Assembly (NCBI GenBank): GCA_963739355.1
Contig: CAVUAD010000006.1
Location: 124,001-188,000, forward strand
Direction: 5' to 3'
DNA from: JAWVFM01 sp963739355
GTDB taxonomy: Bacteria; Actinomycetota; Thermoleophilia; Solirubrobacterales; 70-9
Length of the DNA stretch: 64,000 nt
The notes under the pieces were generated by a model. The model saw nothing but the letters and a program-made list of their open reading frames with translations, was not told the DNA's origin and made no database searches. The translations under genes and the position numbers were made by a program. Below are positions 42,911-51,408 of this stretch, piece after piece. Position 1 is the stretch's first letter, and the number at the start of each line of letters is the position of its first letter.

Positions 42911-43900
42911 CTAGGGCGAGGAAAGGGCGACGGGCTCGCCGCCGCGCTCCGCCGACCGGTACAGGGCCTCGACCGCCCGCGCCTGGCCGAGCGCGTCGTC
43001 GCGACCGAGGAGGGGCTCCGCCGAGCCGCGGATCGCAGCGCTCATGTTCTCGAACTCGTGCTGATAGGCGTTTGCCGGCGCGACCTCGACGCGCTCGGTG
43101 TCGCCGTCGCGGACCAACGCGATCCCGGGCTCCGTGACCAGGAACGGCGTCTCGAGCCGCAGGACTCCCTGCGAGCCGACGACCTCGGCGAAGCTGTTCT
43201 GGGGCACGTCGAAGCCACAGTCGAAATGGGCAAGCACGGACCCAGCGAAGCCGAGCATCCCGGCGAAGCGGACGTCCACCCCGCTCGGCCCGCTCACCTG
43301 CCGGCCGATCGCGAGCTCGGGCTCCCCGGCGAACGCGCGCGCGGCGCTCAGGCAGTAGCAGCCGACGTCCATCAGCGCGCCCCCCGCGAGCTCCGGGTCG
43401 AGCCGGATGTTCTCCTGCTCGGAGAGCGTGAAGCCGAATGCCGAGCGGACCACGCGCAGCTCGCCGATCGCGCCCGCCGCAACGAGCTCCTGCGCCCGCA
43501 GCGTCTGCGGGTGGTGGCGGTACATGAAGGCCTCCATGAGGATCAGCCCCGACCGATCGGCCACGTCAAAGGCCCGGGCAACCTCGTCCGGGCGGCGGTC
43601 CAGCGGCTTCTCGCAGAGAACGTGCTTGCCCGCCTCGAGCGCCCGGATCGCCCAGTCGACGTGGAGCGAGTTCGGCAACGGCACGTAGACCGCCTCCACG
43701 TCGGGGTCGGCGAGCAGGCCCTCGTAGGACCCGTAGGCGCGGGGGATCCCCTGCTCGCTCGCGTAGCGCTCCGCGGCGGCCTCGGACCTGCTGGCGACCG
43801 CCAGGAGCTCGACCTCGGACGACTCGCGCACCTCGGGCAGGACGCGCTCGTTGATCTTGGCGAGCGAGACGATTCCCCAGCGCACTGGCCTGTCGCTCAT
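42911..43900 (-). CDS. Gfo/Idh/MocA-family NAD(P)-dependent oxidoreductase
   Basis: 329 residues. The N-terminal Rossmann fold begins RWGIVSLAKINERVLP, followed by the diagnostic HVLCEKPLDRR motif with the catalytic Lys, and the C-terminal domain has GGALMDVGCYCLSAAR. It oxidises or reduces a hydroxyl of a sugar or cyclitol. A strong AAGGAGGT site precedes the ATG, which overlaps the kinase stop. It works with the isomerase and kinase of the same operon. Confidence 0.93.
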   Translation of the reverse strand: MSDRPVRWGIVSLAKINERVLPEVRESSEVELLAVASRSEAAAERYASEQGIPRAYGSYEGLLADPDVEAVYVPLPNSLHVDWAIRALEAGKHVLCEKPLDRRPDEVARAFDVADRSGLILMEAFMYRHHPQTLRAQELVAAGAIGELRVVRSAFGFTLSEQENIRLDPELAGGALMDVGCYCLSAARAFAGEPELAIGRQVSGPSGVDVRFAGMLGFAGSVLAHFDCGFDVPQNSFAEVVGSQGVLRLETPFLVTEPGIALVRDGDTERVEVAPANAYQHEFENMSAAIRGSAEPLLGRDDALGQARAVEALYRSAERGGEPVALSSP

Positions 43901-45312
43901 GGGACCTCCTTCACTCCGGCCTCGAGCGGACGCAGAGCCGGATACAGCTCGCGGAAGCGAGCGTATCCGTCCTGGTAGGCGCTCGTCCAGGCGGGATCGG
44001 GGTCCGTGCGGTCGGTGACGCGGACGCACGCGGCGACAGCCTCGGCGGCGTCGGCGAAGACGCCGCCGGCGACGCCGCCGAGCAGCGCGGCTCCGAACGC
44101 GGCCCCCTCCTCGGCACCCGCCGTTCGCTCCAGCGGGATCCCGAGGACCGAGGCGACGATCCGGCGCCACAGCTCGCTGCGCGCGCCCCCGCCCGAGACG
44201 CGCCCAACCGAAGCCTCGACGCCGAGCTCGCGCAGCAGCTCCAGCGAGTCGCGCAGGCCGTAGGCCACCCCCTCGAGCACCGCGCGGACCAGCGCCCCGC
44301 GGTCGTGGCGCAGGGACAGGCCGGTGAACGCGCCGCGAGCGTCCGGGTCGGCGTGCGGCGTGCGCTCACCGGCGAGATACGGCTGAAAGAGGAGGCCCTC
44401 CGCGCCGGGGGCCCAGTCCGCCGCCGCGCGGGTGAGCTCGTCGTAGCCCGATCCGCCGAGGAGGTCGCGGGCCCAGCGCAGCGATCCGGCGGCGGACAGC
44501 ATGACCCCCATCGCGTGCCAGGTTTCGGGGACCGCATGGCAGAAGACGTGAAGCCGCGCCTGCGGGTCCGGCCGGTAGGCCGGGAGCGCTGCGAAGACGA
44601 CGCCGGAGGTGCCCAGCACCACCGAGAGCGGCCCGGGCCTGTCGATCCCCACGCCCAGGGCGCCCGCGGCCTGGTCCCCGGCGCCGGCGATCGCGGTCGA
44701 TTCATGGACCGGCGGCAGCCAGGAGGCCGGAATGTCCAGGGCCGCGAGGACCTCGCCGCTCCAGCGCCGCTCGCGGACGTCGAACAGGAGCGTCCCCGAC
44801 GCGTCCGCGACGTCGATGGCGTGCTCGCCGGTCAGCCGCAGCCGCACGTAGTCCTTGGGCAGCAGGATCCGCCGGATGCGGGCGAACGTCTCGGGCTCGT
44901 GCCGGCGCAGCCAGAGCAGCTTCGGCGCGGTGAAGCCCGTGAGCGCGCGGTTTCCCGTCAGCTCGACGAGACGCTCGAAGCCGAGGCGCGCCTCGATCTC
45001 GGCACACTCCTCCGCGGTGCGCTGGTCGTTCCAGAGGATTGCCGGGCACAGCACGCGGTCCTGCTCGTCGAGGGCCACGAGACCGTGCATCTGGCCGGAG
45101 AAGCCGATCGAGGCCGGCTCGAGCCCGAGATCGGACAGCACCCCCTGGCTCGCCCGCCACCAGTCCTCAGGATCCTGCTCGGCCCAGCCGGGCCGCGGCG
45201 TGGCCAGCGGGTAGCCGCGCTCGGCGCTCGCCAGCACCTCGCCTCGCGGCGAGATCGCGACCGCCTTGACGCCGCTGGTCCCGACGTCGAGGCCAACGAG
45301 TGCGCGCTCCAC
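43897..45312 (-). CDS. xylB: Xylulokinase (FGGY family)
   Basis: 471 residues. FGGY-family sugar kinase with VGLDVGTSGVKAVAI (ATP phosphate 1), FSGQMHGLVALD and a W-N-D-Q-R loop (AILWNDQRT) typical of xylulokinases, GAGDQAAGALG (catalytic Asp) and SGGGARSELW. It phosphorylates D-xylulose or a close ketopentose. The GTG start is 30 bp after the isomerase stop. With that isomerase it would form a pentose route. Confidence 0.92.
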   Translation of the reverse strand: MERALVGLDVGTSGVKAVAISPRGEVLASAERGYPLATPRPGWAEQDPEDWWRASQGVLSDLGLEPASIGFSGQMHGLVALDEQDRVLCPAILWNDQRTAEECAEIEARLGFERLVELTGNRALTGFTAPKLLWLRRHEPETFARIRRILLPKDYVRLRLTGEHAIDVADASGTLLFDVRERRWSGEVLAALDIPASWLPPVHESTAIAGAGDQAAGALGVGIDRPGPLSVVLGTSGVVFAALPAYRPDPQARLHVFCHAVPETWHAMGVMLSAAGSLRWARDLLGGSGYDELTRAAADWAPGAEGLLFQPYLAGERTPHADPDARGAFTGLSLRHDRGALVRAVLEGVAYGLRDSLELLRELGVEASVGRVSGGGARSELWRRIVASVLGIPLERTAGAEEGAAFGAALLGGVAGGVFADAAEAVAACVRVTDRTDPDPAWTSAYQDGYARFRELYPALRPLEAGVKEVP

Positions 45313-45342
45313 GGGCCGTCCTCCCCGCTCGACGCCCGGCGG

Positions 45343-46341
45343 TCAGGCCCCGAGCGCCGCGTAGACGAGCTCGTATGCCGCAACCGCGTCCTTGCGCTGC
45401 TGGGCCTCCCGCAGGGCGGTCTCGTCGATCCTGCCCGCCACGCCGTCGATGAACCGCCACTGGAGCACGCTGCGGCGCACCGCGGCCACCTGGTCCTCGG
45501 TGTACGGATAGAGGTCGAACCCGAGGTGCTCGCCGTTCTCGCCGTAGCCGGCGCGGCGCAGCTCCAGCGCCAGCTCGAGGGTTTCCATGAACGCCGTGGC
45601 ACCGACCATGTTGTCGTCGTCGAACGTGCCCCAGCCCGAGTTCGCGTGCTGGTGGCCGAGCAGCCCCTCGGCGGCCAGCAGCGCCGCGTACTCGGCCAGG
45701 TTCTCGTCGTTCATCAGCAGGTGCTGCCAGTCCATGTTGAACTTGACGTTGTCGATGCCCCGCGTGCGCAGCGTGTGGACGATGTGCAGCGCCATGCCCA
45801 CGTTCCGCATGAAGATCTTCATCGCGGGCTCGGAGTTCTTGTGCTCGAGGAAGAGCAGGACGCCGCGCTCCTTGCAGCGCGCCGCCGCTTCGCCGATGCC
45901 GTCGATGAGCCGCGCCCAGCTCTCCGCGTACGGAGTCTGAAAGGGGTAGTTGTAGCCCTCGATTCCCGGCCAGAGGATCAGGTTCGCGCCGATCTCGCCC
46001 GCGAAGTCGGCGGCGTCCACGGTGAGGCGCAGCGCCTCGGCGCGCACGGCGTCGTCCGGAGAGGAGAGGCCGCCCTTCCCAAAGCGCGGATCCAGGTGCA
46101 GGCCCGTCGCCAGGCAGTAGATCCCATGGCCGTCGAGGGCCGCTCGGACCTCGTCGAGGTTGTCGGGCGAGAGCTCCTGCGGGTAGTGGAACTCGTAGTC
46201 GTCCATCAGGTCGCCGAGGCCCTCGACCGCCCGGTGCACCTTGTGCGCGGTCGAGTCGCTCGCGTGCTCCGGTTGGTAACCACCCGGAACGAACCGGGTG
46301 ACCATCGGGCCCAGGGCCCAGATGCCGAGACTCGTCTTCAT
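45343..46341 (-). CDS. Xylose-isomerase-like TIM-barrel sugar isomerase
   Basis: 332 residues, AP-endonuclease-2/xylose-isomerase fold. Metal-binding blocks: ILWPGIEGYNYPFQTPY, VLLFLEHKNSEPA with the catalytic Glu, NVKFNMDWQHLLMNDE, GHQHANSG, and GFDLYPYTEDQ. It is shorter than classical XylA (about 390) but follows the same order of ligands. It likely interconverts an aldose and ketose upstream of the adjacent xylulokinase. A ribosome site AAGAAAGGA precedes the ATG. Confidence 0.85.
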   Translation of the reverse strand: MKTSLGIWALGPMVTRFVPGGYQPEHASDSTAHKVHRAVEGLGDLMDDYEFHYPQELSPDNLDEVRAALDGHGIYCLATGLHLDPRFGKGGLSSPDDAVRAEALRLTVDAADFAGEIGANLILWPGIEGYNYPFQTPYAESWARLIDGIGEAAARCKERGVLLFLEHKNSEPAMKIFMRNVGMALHIVHTLRTRGIDNVKFNMDWQHLLMNDENLAEYAALLAAEGLLGHQHANSGWGTFDDDNMVGATAFMETLELALELRRAGYGENGEHLGFDLYPYTEDQVAAVRRSVLQWRFIDGVAGRIDETALREAQQRKDAVAAYELVYAALGA

Positions 46342-46345
46342 GCGC

Positions 46346-47035
46346 TCAGTCCTTTCTTGGAGATGGTTCCTTGGATGGGTCGAGCGCGCCCTCGATCGCC
46401 GCCGCCAGGAGCGGGTCCGCAAGCGAATCGAAGACTCGATCGGCCTCCAGCGAGATGCCGTCCACGGACGGTACGCCGATCACGTACAGGCCCGCCGCCC
46501 GCGCGGCGGCGACACCGGGCGGCGAGTCCTCGATCGCCACCGAGCGCGCGGGCTCGACGCCAAGCAGCTCGCACGCGCGGAGGTAGAGATCCGGGGCGGG
46601 CTTCGGGGACTCGACGTCCTCGATGCCGAGGGTGACGTCGAATTTCCCATCGACTCCCACGCGCGTGAGTCCGGTCAGCAGGTGGCGCCGGGGCGCGTTT
46701 GAGGCGATCGCGATCGGCCAGCGTCCGCGCAGCGCGGCGAGGAGCTCCACGGCGCCCGGCCGCGGCTCCGCCCCGGCCGCGATCTCGTCGACGGCCAGGT
46801 CGTACATCTCCGCGCTCGCCTCGGCGCCCTGCCCGGGCGGCTCGAGGATGCGCTCCAGGACGACGGTCGCCGTCACGGGCGAGGTCCCGACGAGCGCCCG
46901 CTTCGCCTCGAGGTCGAAGGCGTGACCGCGGCCCTCGAACACGGCCTCCTGGGCTCGCGTCCAGCACGGCTCAGTGTCCAGGAACAGGCCGTCGTTGTCG
47001 AAGACGATCCCGGCGCGCCCGTCGCCCCCGCTCAT
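46346..47035 (-). CDS. HAD-superfamily phosphatase/phosphoglucomutase-like protein
   Basis: 229 residues. The nucleophile motif is FDNDGLFLDTEP (DxD kept, Asn in the variable position), with IAIASNAPRR (motif II), and ESPKPAPDLYLRAC plus VAIEDSPPGVAAARAAG (motifs III and IV), as in beta-phosphoglucomutase/sugar-phosphatase enzymes. The cap domain is the small helical type. It is the first gene of the minus-strand sugar operon and is divergent from the aldo/keto reductase gene (47-bp gap). Confidence 0.9.
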   Translation of the reverse strand: MSGGDGRAGIVFDNDGLFLDTEPCWTRAQEAVFEGRGHAFDLEAKRALVGTSPVTATVVLERILEPPGQGAEASAEMYDLAVDEIAAGAEPRPGAVELLAALRGRWPIAIASNAPRRHLLTGLTRVGVDGKFDVTLGIEDVESPKPAPDLYLRACELLGVEPARSVAIEDSPPGVAAARAAGLYVIGVPSVDGISLEADRVFDSLADPLLAAAIEGALDPSKEPSPRKD

Positions 47036-47082
47036 CGCGGTGCGGCAGCGCCGCGCGGGGCACGGTCTGCGACGATCCGGGC

Positions 47083-48066
47083 GTGGAGCAACGGGAGATC
47101 AGGCGCCTCGGTCGCTCGGTGAGCGTCGTAGGCCTCGGCACCTGGCAGCTCGGTGCCGACTGGGGCGCCGTGGATCCCGACGACGCCCGCGCGACCCTCG
47201 ATGCCGCCGTCGCAGCCGGCGTCACCTTCTTCGACACCGCCGACGCGTATGGCGACGGGCGCAGCGAGCAATTCTGCAACGAGCTGCGATCGCGCCATCC
47301 GGATTCAAGGCTACTCGTTGCCACGAAGATGGGACGGCGAGTGGAGCAGCTTCCGGAGAACTACAGCCCTGAGAACTTCCTCGCCTGGAACGACCGCTCG
47401 CGCCAGAACCTCGGCGTAGAGACGATCGACCTCGTTCAGCTTCACTGCCCGCCGAGCGAGGTCTACGCGGACGACGTCGTCTTCGACGCGCTGGACAAGA
47501 TGGTCGCGGCCGGCCGCATGGCCGCCTACGGCGTCTCCGTCGAGACCTGCGCCCAGGCGCTGGCCGCAATCGCGCGCCCCCGCGTCGCGACGGTGCAGAT
47601 CATCCTCAACTGCTTCAGGTTGAAGCCGCTCGAAGAGGTGCTGCCCGCGGCCCGCGAGGCGGGCGTCGGGATCATCGCCCGGGTTCCGCTGGCCTCCGGG
47701 CTGCTCTCGGGGCGCTACGACGAGAACACCGTTTTCGGCCCGGACGACCACCGCAACTTCAACCGCCACGGGGAGTCCTTCGACGTCGGCGAGACCTTCG
47801 CCGGCGTGCCGTTCGAGGTCGGCCTGGCCGCGGTGCGCGAGATCTCCGCGCTGGTTCCGGCGAACGCGACGATGTCGCAGTTCGCGCTTCGCTGGGTGAT
47901 CGACCAGCCGGGCGTCAGCGTCGTGATCCCGGGCGCACGCAACTCCGAGCAGGCTCGCCAGAACGCCGCCGCTGCCGCCCTCGATCCGCTCACAGAGGAG
48001 CAGCTCGCGGGGGTGGGCGACATCTACGACAGGCTCATCCGCCCGCACGTGCACGAGCGCTGGTAG
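47083..48066 (+). CDS. Aldo/keto reductase
   Basis: 327 residues, NADP(H)-dependent (alpha/beta)8 barrel. The catalytic tetrad is visible: Asp and Tyr in FFDTADAYGDGRSE, Lys in LVATKMGR, and His in LVQLHCPP. The C-terminal IPGARNSEQARQNAAA binds the NADPH phosphate. The GTG start at 47083 gives the usual N-terminus RRLGRSVSVVGLGTWQLG. Divergent from the sugar operon, so it may reduce one of that pathway's aldehydes or ketoses. Confidence 0.93.
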   Translation: MEQREIRRLGRSVSVVGLGTWQLGADWGAVDPDDARATLDAAVAAGVTFFDTADAYGDGRSEQFCNELRSRHPDSRLLVATKMGRRVEQLPENYSPENFLAWNDRSRQNLGVETIDLVQLHCPPSEVYADDVVFDALDKMVAAGRMAAYGVSVETCAQALAAIARPRVATVQIILNCFRLKPLEEVLPAAREAGVGIIARVPLASGLLSGRYDENTVFGPDDHRNFNRHGESFDVGETFAGVPFEVGLAAVREISALVPANATMSQFALRWVIDQPGVSVVIPGARNSEQARQNAAAAALDPLTEEQLAGVGDIYDRLIRPHVHERW

Positions 48067-48089
48067 GCGCTCCGGCTTCCTCGCGCGGG

Positions 48090-48197
48090 TTGCTGGACGC
48101 GCAGGAACGGCTCGCGCAGGAAGCCGAACGGCTCACGCAGGATCCTGAGCTGGGAGAGGAGTGGCTCCGCCAGGAGAACCTGATCCCAGGGGGCTGA
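48090..48197 (+). CDS. Possible 35-residue ORF, perhaps the remnant of a larger gene
   Basis: A TTG-initiated frame encodes LDAQERLAQEAERLTQDPEL followed by GEEWLRQENLIPGG. It is amphipathic with heptad spacing and coding-like third positions, but lacks a ribosome site and has no known family. It may be the C-terminal piece of a lost protein or an antitoxin remnant. The rest of 48067-48477 shows no gene I can support. Confidence 0.25.
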   Translation: MLDAQERLAQEAERLTQDPELGEEWLRQENLIPGG

Positions 48198-48477
48198 TGG
48201 CGATCGGCATCGTCATGGTGCAGGCGCTGCTCCCGTACCCCCCGGATACCTCCGCCGGCGCCGTCGGACCAGTTCACGCATTGTGGTTTCACGACCTTGG
48301 AGTTGCAGCCATCAAGGCCTGCCCAGGAGAGTCCGCCCGGGGAGGAGCCGTCAGAGGACACCATCGACTCACGGGTTTCGGGTCGCTGAGCCACTGGGTG
48401 TCGGGTCGCCCAGCCCACCAGGGGGTCGCCCGGACGCGGAAACCTGTGCTCGGCGGGCTTGACGGGCGCGATTCGGG

Positions 48478-48855
48478 TTAACCGTCGCCTGAACTGTCGG
48501 GCGCGATCGATTCCTCGGCGGCTTCGATGGCCGCCCGCTCGGCCTCGCGGCGGGCCCGCTCCTTGCGTTCGCGGACCGCTGCGACGTCGATCTCGATCCG
48601 GCGATGGTCACGGGGGTCGTAGCGGACGGGCACGATGGTGCCGGGCCCTGGTCCGCCGAGGTCCGAGACCTCGGCAACCCGCGTGACCGTCGTCTCGCTG
48701 CCGTCGTCGAAACGCACGTGCAGTGTCAGCTCGTTTGCGTAGGCACCGAGGCCGGTGTTCTCGCTTAGCGGCTTCACCGCGTGGACCATCGCCTCCCCCG
48801 CGGCGCCGGAGCGCAGCAACCTGCGGTATCCGGGTGCAAGCGAACGCCAGAGCAT
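48478..48855 (-). CDS. Small soluble protein of unknown function (DUF3592-like core)
   Basis: 125 residues. The middle (LTLHVRFDDGSETTVTRV, then GTIVPVRYDPRDHRRIEID) resembles the beta core of DUF3592-type domains, in which GxxVPVxYDPxxP is the landmark. A charged helix rich in Arg/Glu/Ala closes the protein. It has no membrane segment. It is leaderless from TAAGCT at 48863-48868. Confidence 0.6.
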   Translation of the reverse strand: MLWRSLAPGYRRLLRSGAAGEAMVHAVKPLSENTGLGAYANELTLHVRFDDGSETTVTRVAEVSDLGGPGPGTIVPVRYDPRDHRRIEIDVAAVRERKERARREAERAAIEAAEESIAPDSSGDG

Positions 48856-48862
48856 CGGCGCC

Positions 48863-48868
48863 AGCTTA
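48863..48868 (-). promoter_or_regulatory. -10 box of a leaderless promoter for the gene at 48855
   Basis: TAAGCT (minus strand) ends 7 nt before the ATG at 48855. Confidence 0.5.
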
Positions 48869-49088
48869 GAGCCGATCCCGGATGGGCGGAAGGAGTGACG
48901 AGGGCGATGTTCGGACGGGGCTGGGAACCAGCGCAAGCGACGATAGGGAGGTCGCCCGCTGCCATGGCCGCATTCTCGCGGCTTTGCTTGCGGTGGCTTG
49001 TCGGAGGGTGTCGAAAAGTTCCTGTACTCCTCCTCGCGCAATGAAGCAGTGGTCTACTCCCGCAGCCCGAAACACGCTTGTGGCGGCC

Positions 49089-49112
49089 GACTTCGACGTT
49101 CTCCTGGGACAT
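49089..49112 (-). pseudogene. Start of a lost SnoaL-like gene
   Basis: An ATG at 49110-49112, directly behind GGAGGA, opens MSQENVEV, the stereotyped first residues of the SnoaL-like genes common in this group (compare VSEENVERV at 52588). After eight codons the match stops. The rest of 48856-49138 shows nothing recognisable. Confidence 0.45.
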
Positions 49113-49138
49113 TCCTCCCGTATGTCGCCGGCACTGCA

Positions 49139-50365
49139 CTAGAGCCCGTGAGCGGTCCAGTGCCCCGTGCCGTGGCAGTGGGTGTGGTTGGGCGGCTCGG
49201 GGCCAGTCATGGAGAGGGTGCCGTGGGCTTGGCTGTCGTGATCGGTGAGCGTGCCGTCGAGCGTCGTCTTGAAGCCCTCTGGGCTCTTGACTCCCTGGGC
49301 GTGGAAGTGGTGGTTGGCGACGCTGACGTCGATCCGATAATGCGAGCTGTTGACGTCGGGCCCCTCGCGACACTGGACCGGCAGGTGGACCCAGGCCCAG
49401 TGATGCACCTTCGTTCGGTTGTGGGTGAGGGCGAACGTGACCGTCCCGTCCTCGCTGAAGGTGCCGATGAAGTCGGTTTCGGTGACCTTGCAGATCGCGA
49501 AGGTCTGCATCGTCTCGGCCTGGCCCGTGTTGTCGTTGTTGGCGCTGCCGAGCCAATCCTCATCCGGGAACGGGAAGGTGCTCTGGATCTCGGCCCCGAT
49601 GTCGATTCCCGAGTTGTCTACCCCGCCGCCCGTGACCGCCGTTCCCAAGGGGCAGCCCGCACTTGCGGACACCGTGCTGTTCTCGGGCAGGGGCCTCGTG
49701 GCGGAATGGAAGTACTTGTAATGGCCGGTTTTCGCGCAAATGGCGGTCACGTTCATGGTCTTTCCCGATTTGGTGCCGTTGTTGGCGCTGCCAAGCCAAC
49801 CATCGTCGGGGGTCGAGTTTGCGTCCGAGCCGTCGAACGGCTCGGTGGAGGCGACCTCCACCTTGGGGGAGTCTCCCTCGGTGGAGACTCCGCCGCCGAT
49901 GACCTTGGTCCCGGAGGGGCAGTGAACCCGTTTCGAGGCCTGGTCCCCAGGGGGAATGCTCTTGCTGCCGTCGGGGTAGCGGAAGCGGCCCTTCGCGCAG
50001 ATCGCGGTGGTGGTCATCTGGGCGGCGGACCCGGAGCTGTTGTTTGCCTCGCCCAGCCACTTGTCCGACCCGACACCCGTTTCCGGATTCGTGCTCCCAA
50101 CCTCCAGGTCGAAGTTGCTGTTGTCGCCTGTGATCCGGACCCCGCCGCCGGTGAGGTGCGGGTGGCTGTCGGGGCAGGCGGCCTCCGCCACGCCGCGTCC
50201 GTTTTGGCGCGGCAGCGTGCTCGGCACCGCCTTGGTCTTCGACGGGTACTTGAGCTCGCTCGCACGAGCGTCGGCAGCCGCCGCCAAGACGATGAGGGTG
50301 GTGCCGAGCAGAGCCAGCGCCCAAAGGCACCATCCCAGTCCCGGTATCGAACGACGGTCCATCAT
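49139..50365 (-). CDS. Secreted protein with three tandem Cys-containing repeats
   Basis: About 408 residues. A signal peptide (WCLWALALLGTTLIVLAAAADARA) is followed by three repeats of about 75 residues. Each opens with CPxGTxVxGGGV (CPDSHPHLTGGGV, CPSGTKVIGGGV, CPLGTAVTGGGV), has a WLGxANN centre, and ends AICAK or AICKV, so one disulfide per repeat is likely. A 110-residue beta-rich domain ends the protein. The repeats resemble an extracellular domain common in actinobacteria but without known function. ATG 50365 follows GAGGAG; an in-frame ATG at 50560, behind AAGGAG, would add 65 residues. Confidence 0.7.
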   Translation of the reverse strand: MMDRRSIPGLGWCLWALALLGTTLIVLAAAADARASELKYPSKTKAVPSTLPRQNGRGVAEAACPDSHPHLTGGGVRITGDNSNFDLEVGSTNPETGVGSDKWLGEANNSSGSAAQMTTTAICAKGRFRYPDGSKSIPPGDQASKRVHCPSGTKVIGGGVSTEGDSPKVEVASTEPFDGSDANSTPDDGWLGSANNGTKSGKTMNVTAICAKTGHYKYFHSATRPLPENSTVSASAGCPLGTAVTGGGVDNSGIDIGAEIQSTFPFPDEDWLGSANNDNTGQAETMQTFAICKVTETDFIGTFSEDGTVTFALTHNRTKVHHWAWVHLPVQCREGPDVNSSHYRIDVSVANHHFHAQGVKSPEGFKTTLDGTLTDHDSQAHGTLSMTGPEPPNHTHCHGTGHWTAHGL

Positions 50366-50744
50366 CCGCTCCTCGCCACGATGGTGCCCGTGAAAGGACT
50401 TCACGTGCTTCAGCCTTCGGCAGGTGCTCGCAGGCGCGGGCGTAGGAGCAAGCGAGGCGGGCCTGATGGCGGCCGCGAGTCCGGCAACCACGAGCGGCAG
50501 GGCGCCGAGGACATCGGGCGGGCGCTCGCGCCGACCGGTGAAGACCCTGGTGGGAGCCATCGATCTCCTTGCTTCGCAGCCCCTCCCGCTGATCAGGACG
50601 CGAGGCCGCCTCTGGTTGACACCGATCCTACGTCCGCGACCTCGTGGGGTCAACCGCTGCCTGCGCAAGCGCGGAGTGGGACCGCCGGATCGCCCGTTGC
50701 TGCCTTCGCGTGCCAGGGGGCGGTAGAGCTCGCGACGGCCTCAG
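50366..50744. other. Gap without a supported gene
   Basis: 379 bp between the secreted repeat protein and the toxin gene. It contains the possible upstream ATG (50560) of the secreted protein and otherwise no coding signature, hairpin or repeat that I can support. Confidence 0.5.
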
Positions 50745-51065
50745 CTACCCCGGGCCCGTCCGAGCCTCTTGGTCCCACACCGCAGCGAGATCGCGAGCCC
50801 CGTGGATCAGGCCGAGGGCGTATACGTTCTCCTCACTGATCTCGTAGATCAGCCGGTAGGTCCCGACGACGAGTTCCCGCACCGTAGGCTGATCAAGCTC
50901 CGGAACGACGCGCCCGCGCTCGGCCAACTCGTCGAGTGACCTCGCCTGGTCGCGGATACGCCGTACAAACGCGGCCGCATAGCCGGGCGAGTCCTCGGCG
51001 ATGTAGTCGGCGATGCGCTCGAGGTCGCGCCAGGCGGTCTCGGTCCACGCTAAGCGGCGAGCCAC
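50745..51065 (-). CDS. ParE/RelE-family toxin
   Basis: 106 residues. The fold signature is clear: WTETAWRDLERIADYIAEDSPGYAAAFVRRI, read in pieces WTETAWRDLERIADYI and SPGYAAAFV, then GRVVPELDQPTVRELVVGTYRLIYEI and ALGLIHGARDL. The length and the YRLIY/HGARDL end are those of ParE-type gyrase inhibitors. The GTG start overlaps the antitoxin gene by 16 bases, the usual TA layout. Confidence 0.9.
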   Translation of the reverse strand: MARRLAWTETAWRDLERIADYIAEDSPGYAAAFVRRIRDQARSLDELAERGRVVPELDQPTVRELVVGTYRLIYEISEENVYALGLIHGARDLAAVWDQEARTGPG

Positions 51066-51238
51066 TTGGCCAGCCGCTGCTCGACCTCGTTCTGGGAGAT
51101 GACGCGGCCCTCGGCGACGTCCTCGCGGCCGCGCTGGATCCTTTGAAGGACGTAGAGGTGGTACTGAATGTCCTCCAGCGACGCCTCCTCGGGGAGGCCG
51201 TCAAGGATCTTCCGTGCGTCCTGCTTAGCAGTGGCCAT
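51050..51238 (-). CDS. Antitoxin of the ParE-type pair
   Basis: 62 residues: MATAKQDARKILDGLPEEAS, then LEDIQYHLYVLQRIQRGRED and VISQNEVEQRLAKWLA. This is the common 'DDIQYHLYV..I..G..D...G' antitoxin that precedes ParE-type toxins, with the C-terminal EVEQRLAKW toxin-binding helix. It is the first gene of the pair and has a leaderless -10 box TACCCT at 51248-51253 (9-nt gap). Confidence 0.9.
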   Translation of the reverse strand: MATAKQDARKILDGLPEEASLEDIQYHLYVLQRIQRGREDVAEGRVISQNEVEQRLAKWLAA

Positions 51239-51247
51239 CGCCCATCC

Positions 51248-51253
51248 AGGGTA
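51248..51253 (-). promoter_or_regulatory. -10 box of the toxin-antitoxin promoter
   Basis: TACCCT (minus strand) ends 9 nt before the antitoxin ATG. The imperfect palindrome around GGTACC next to it may be the autoregulatory operator. Confidence 0.45.
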
Positions 51254-51408
51254 CCTGGAGCCGACGTCGGCGCGCCAGGGCCTGCGCTTGTTCGGGCGCG
51301 TGCCGACAGCCCCTACTTGACCCGGACTTGCCCGGTCGCGCGGACCGTGGATCACTCGGTTCGACCAGGCGCTCCCGAGAGGGGAGTGCCGCCGCGAACG
51401 GAGGACCC

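Noticed and set aside
48198..48477. Possible proteins on either strand between 48198 and 48477
   Set aside because: Frames exist on both strands but none has a ribosome site, coding-like codon positions or recognisable motifs.
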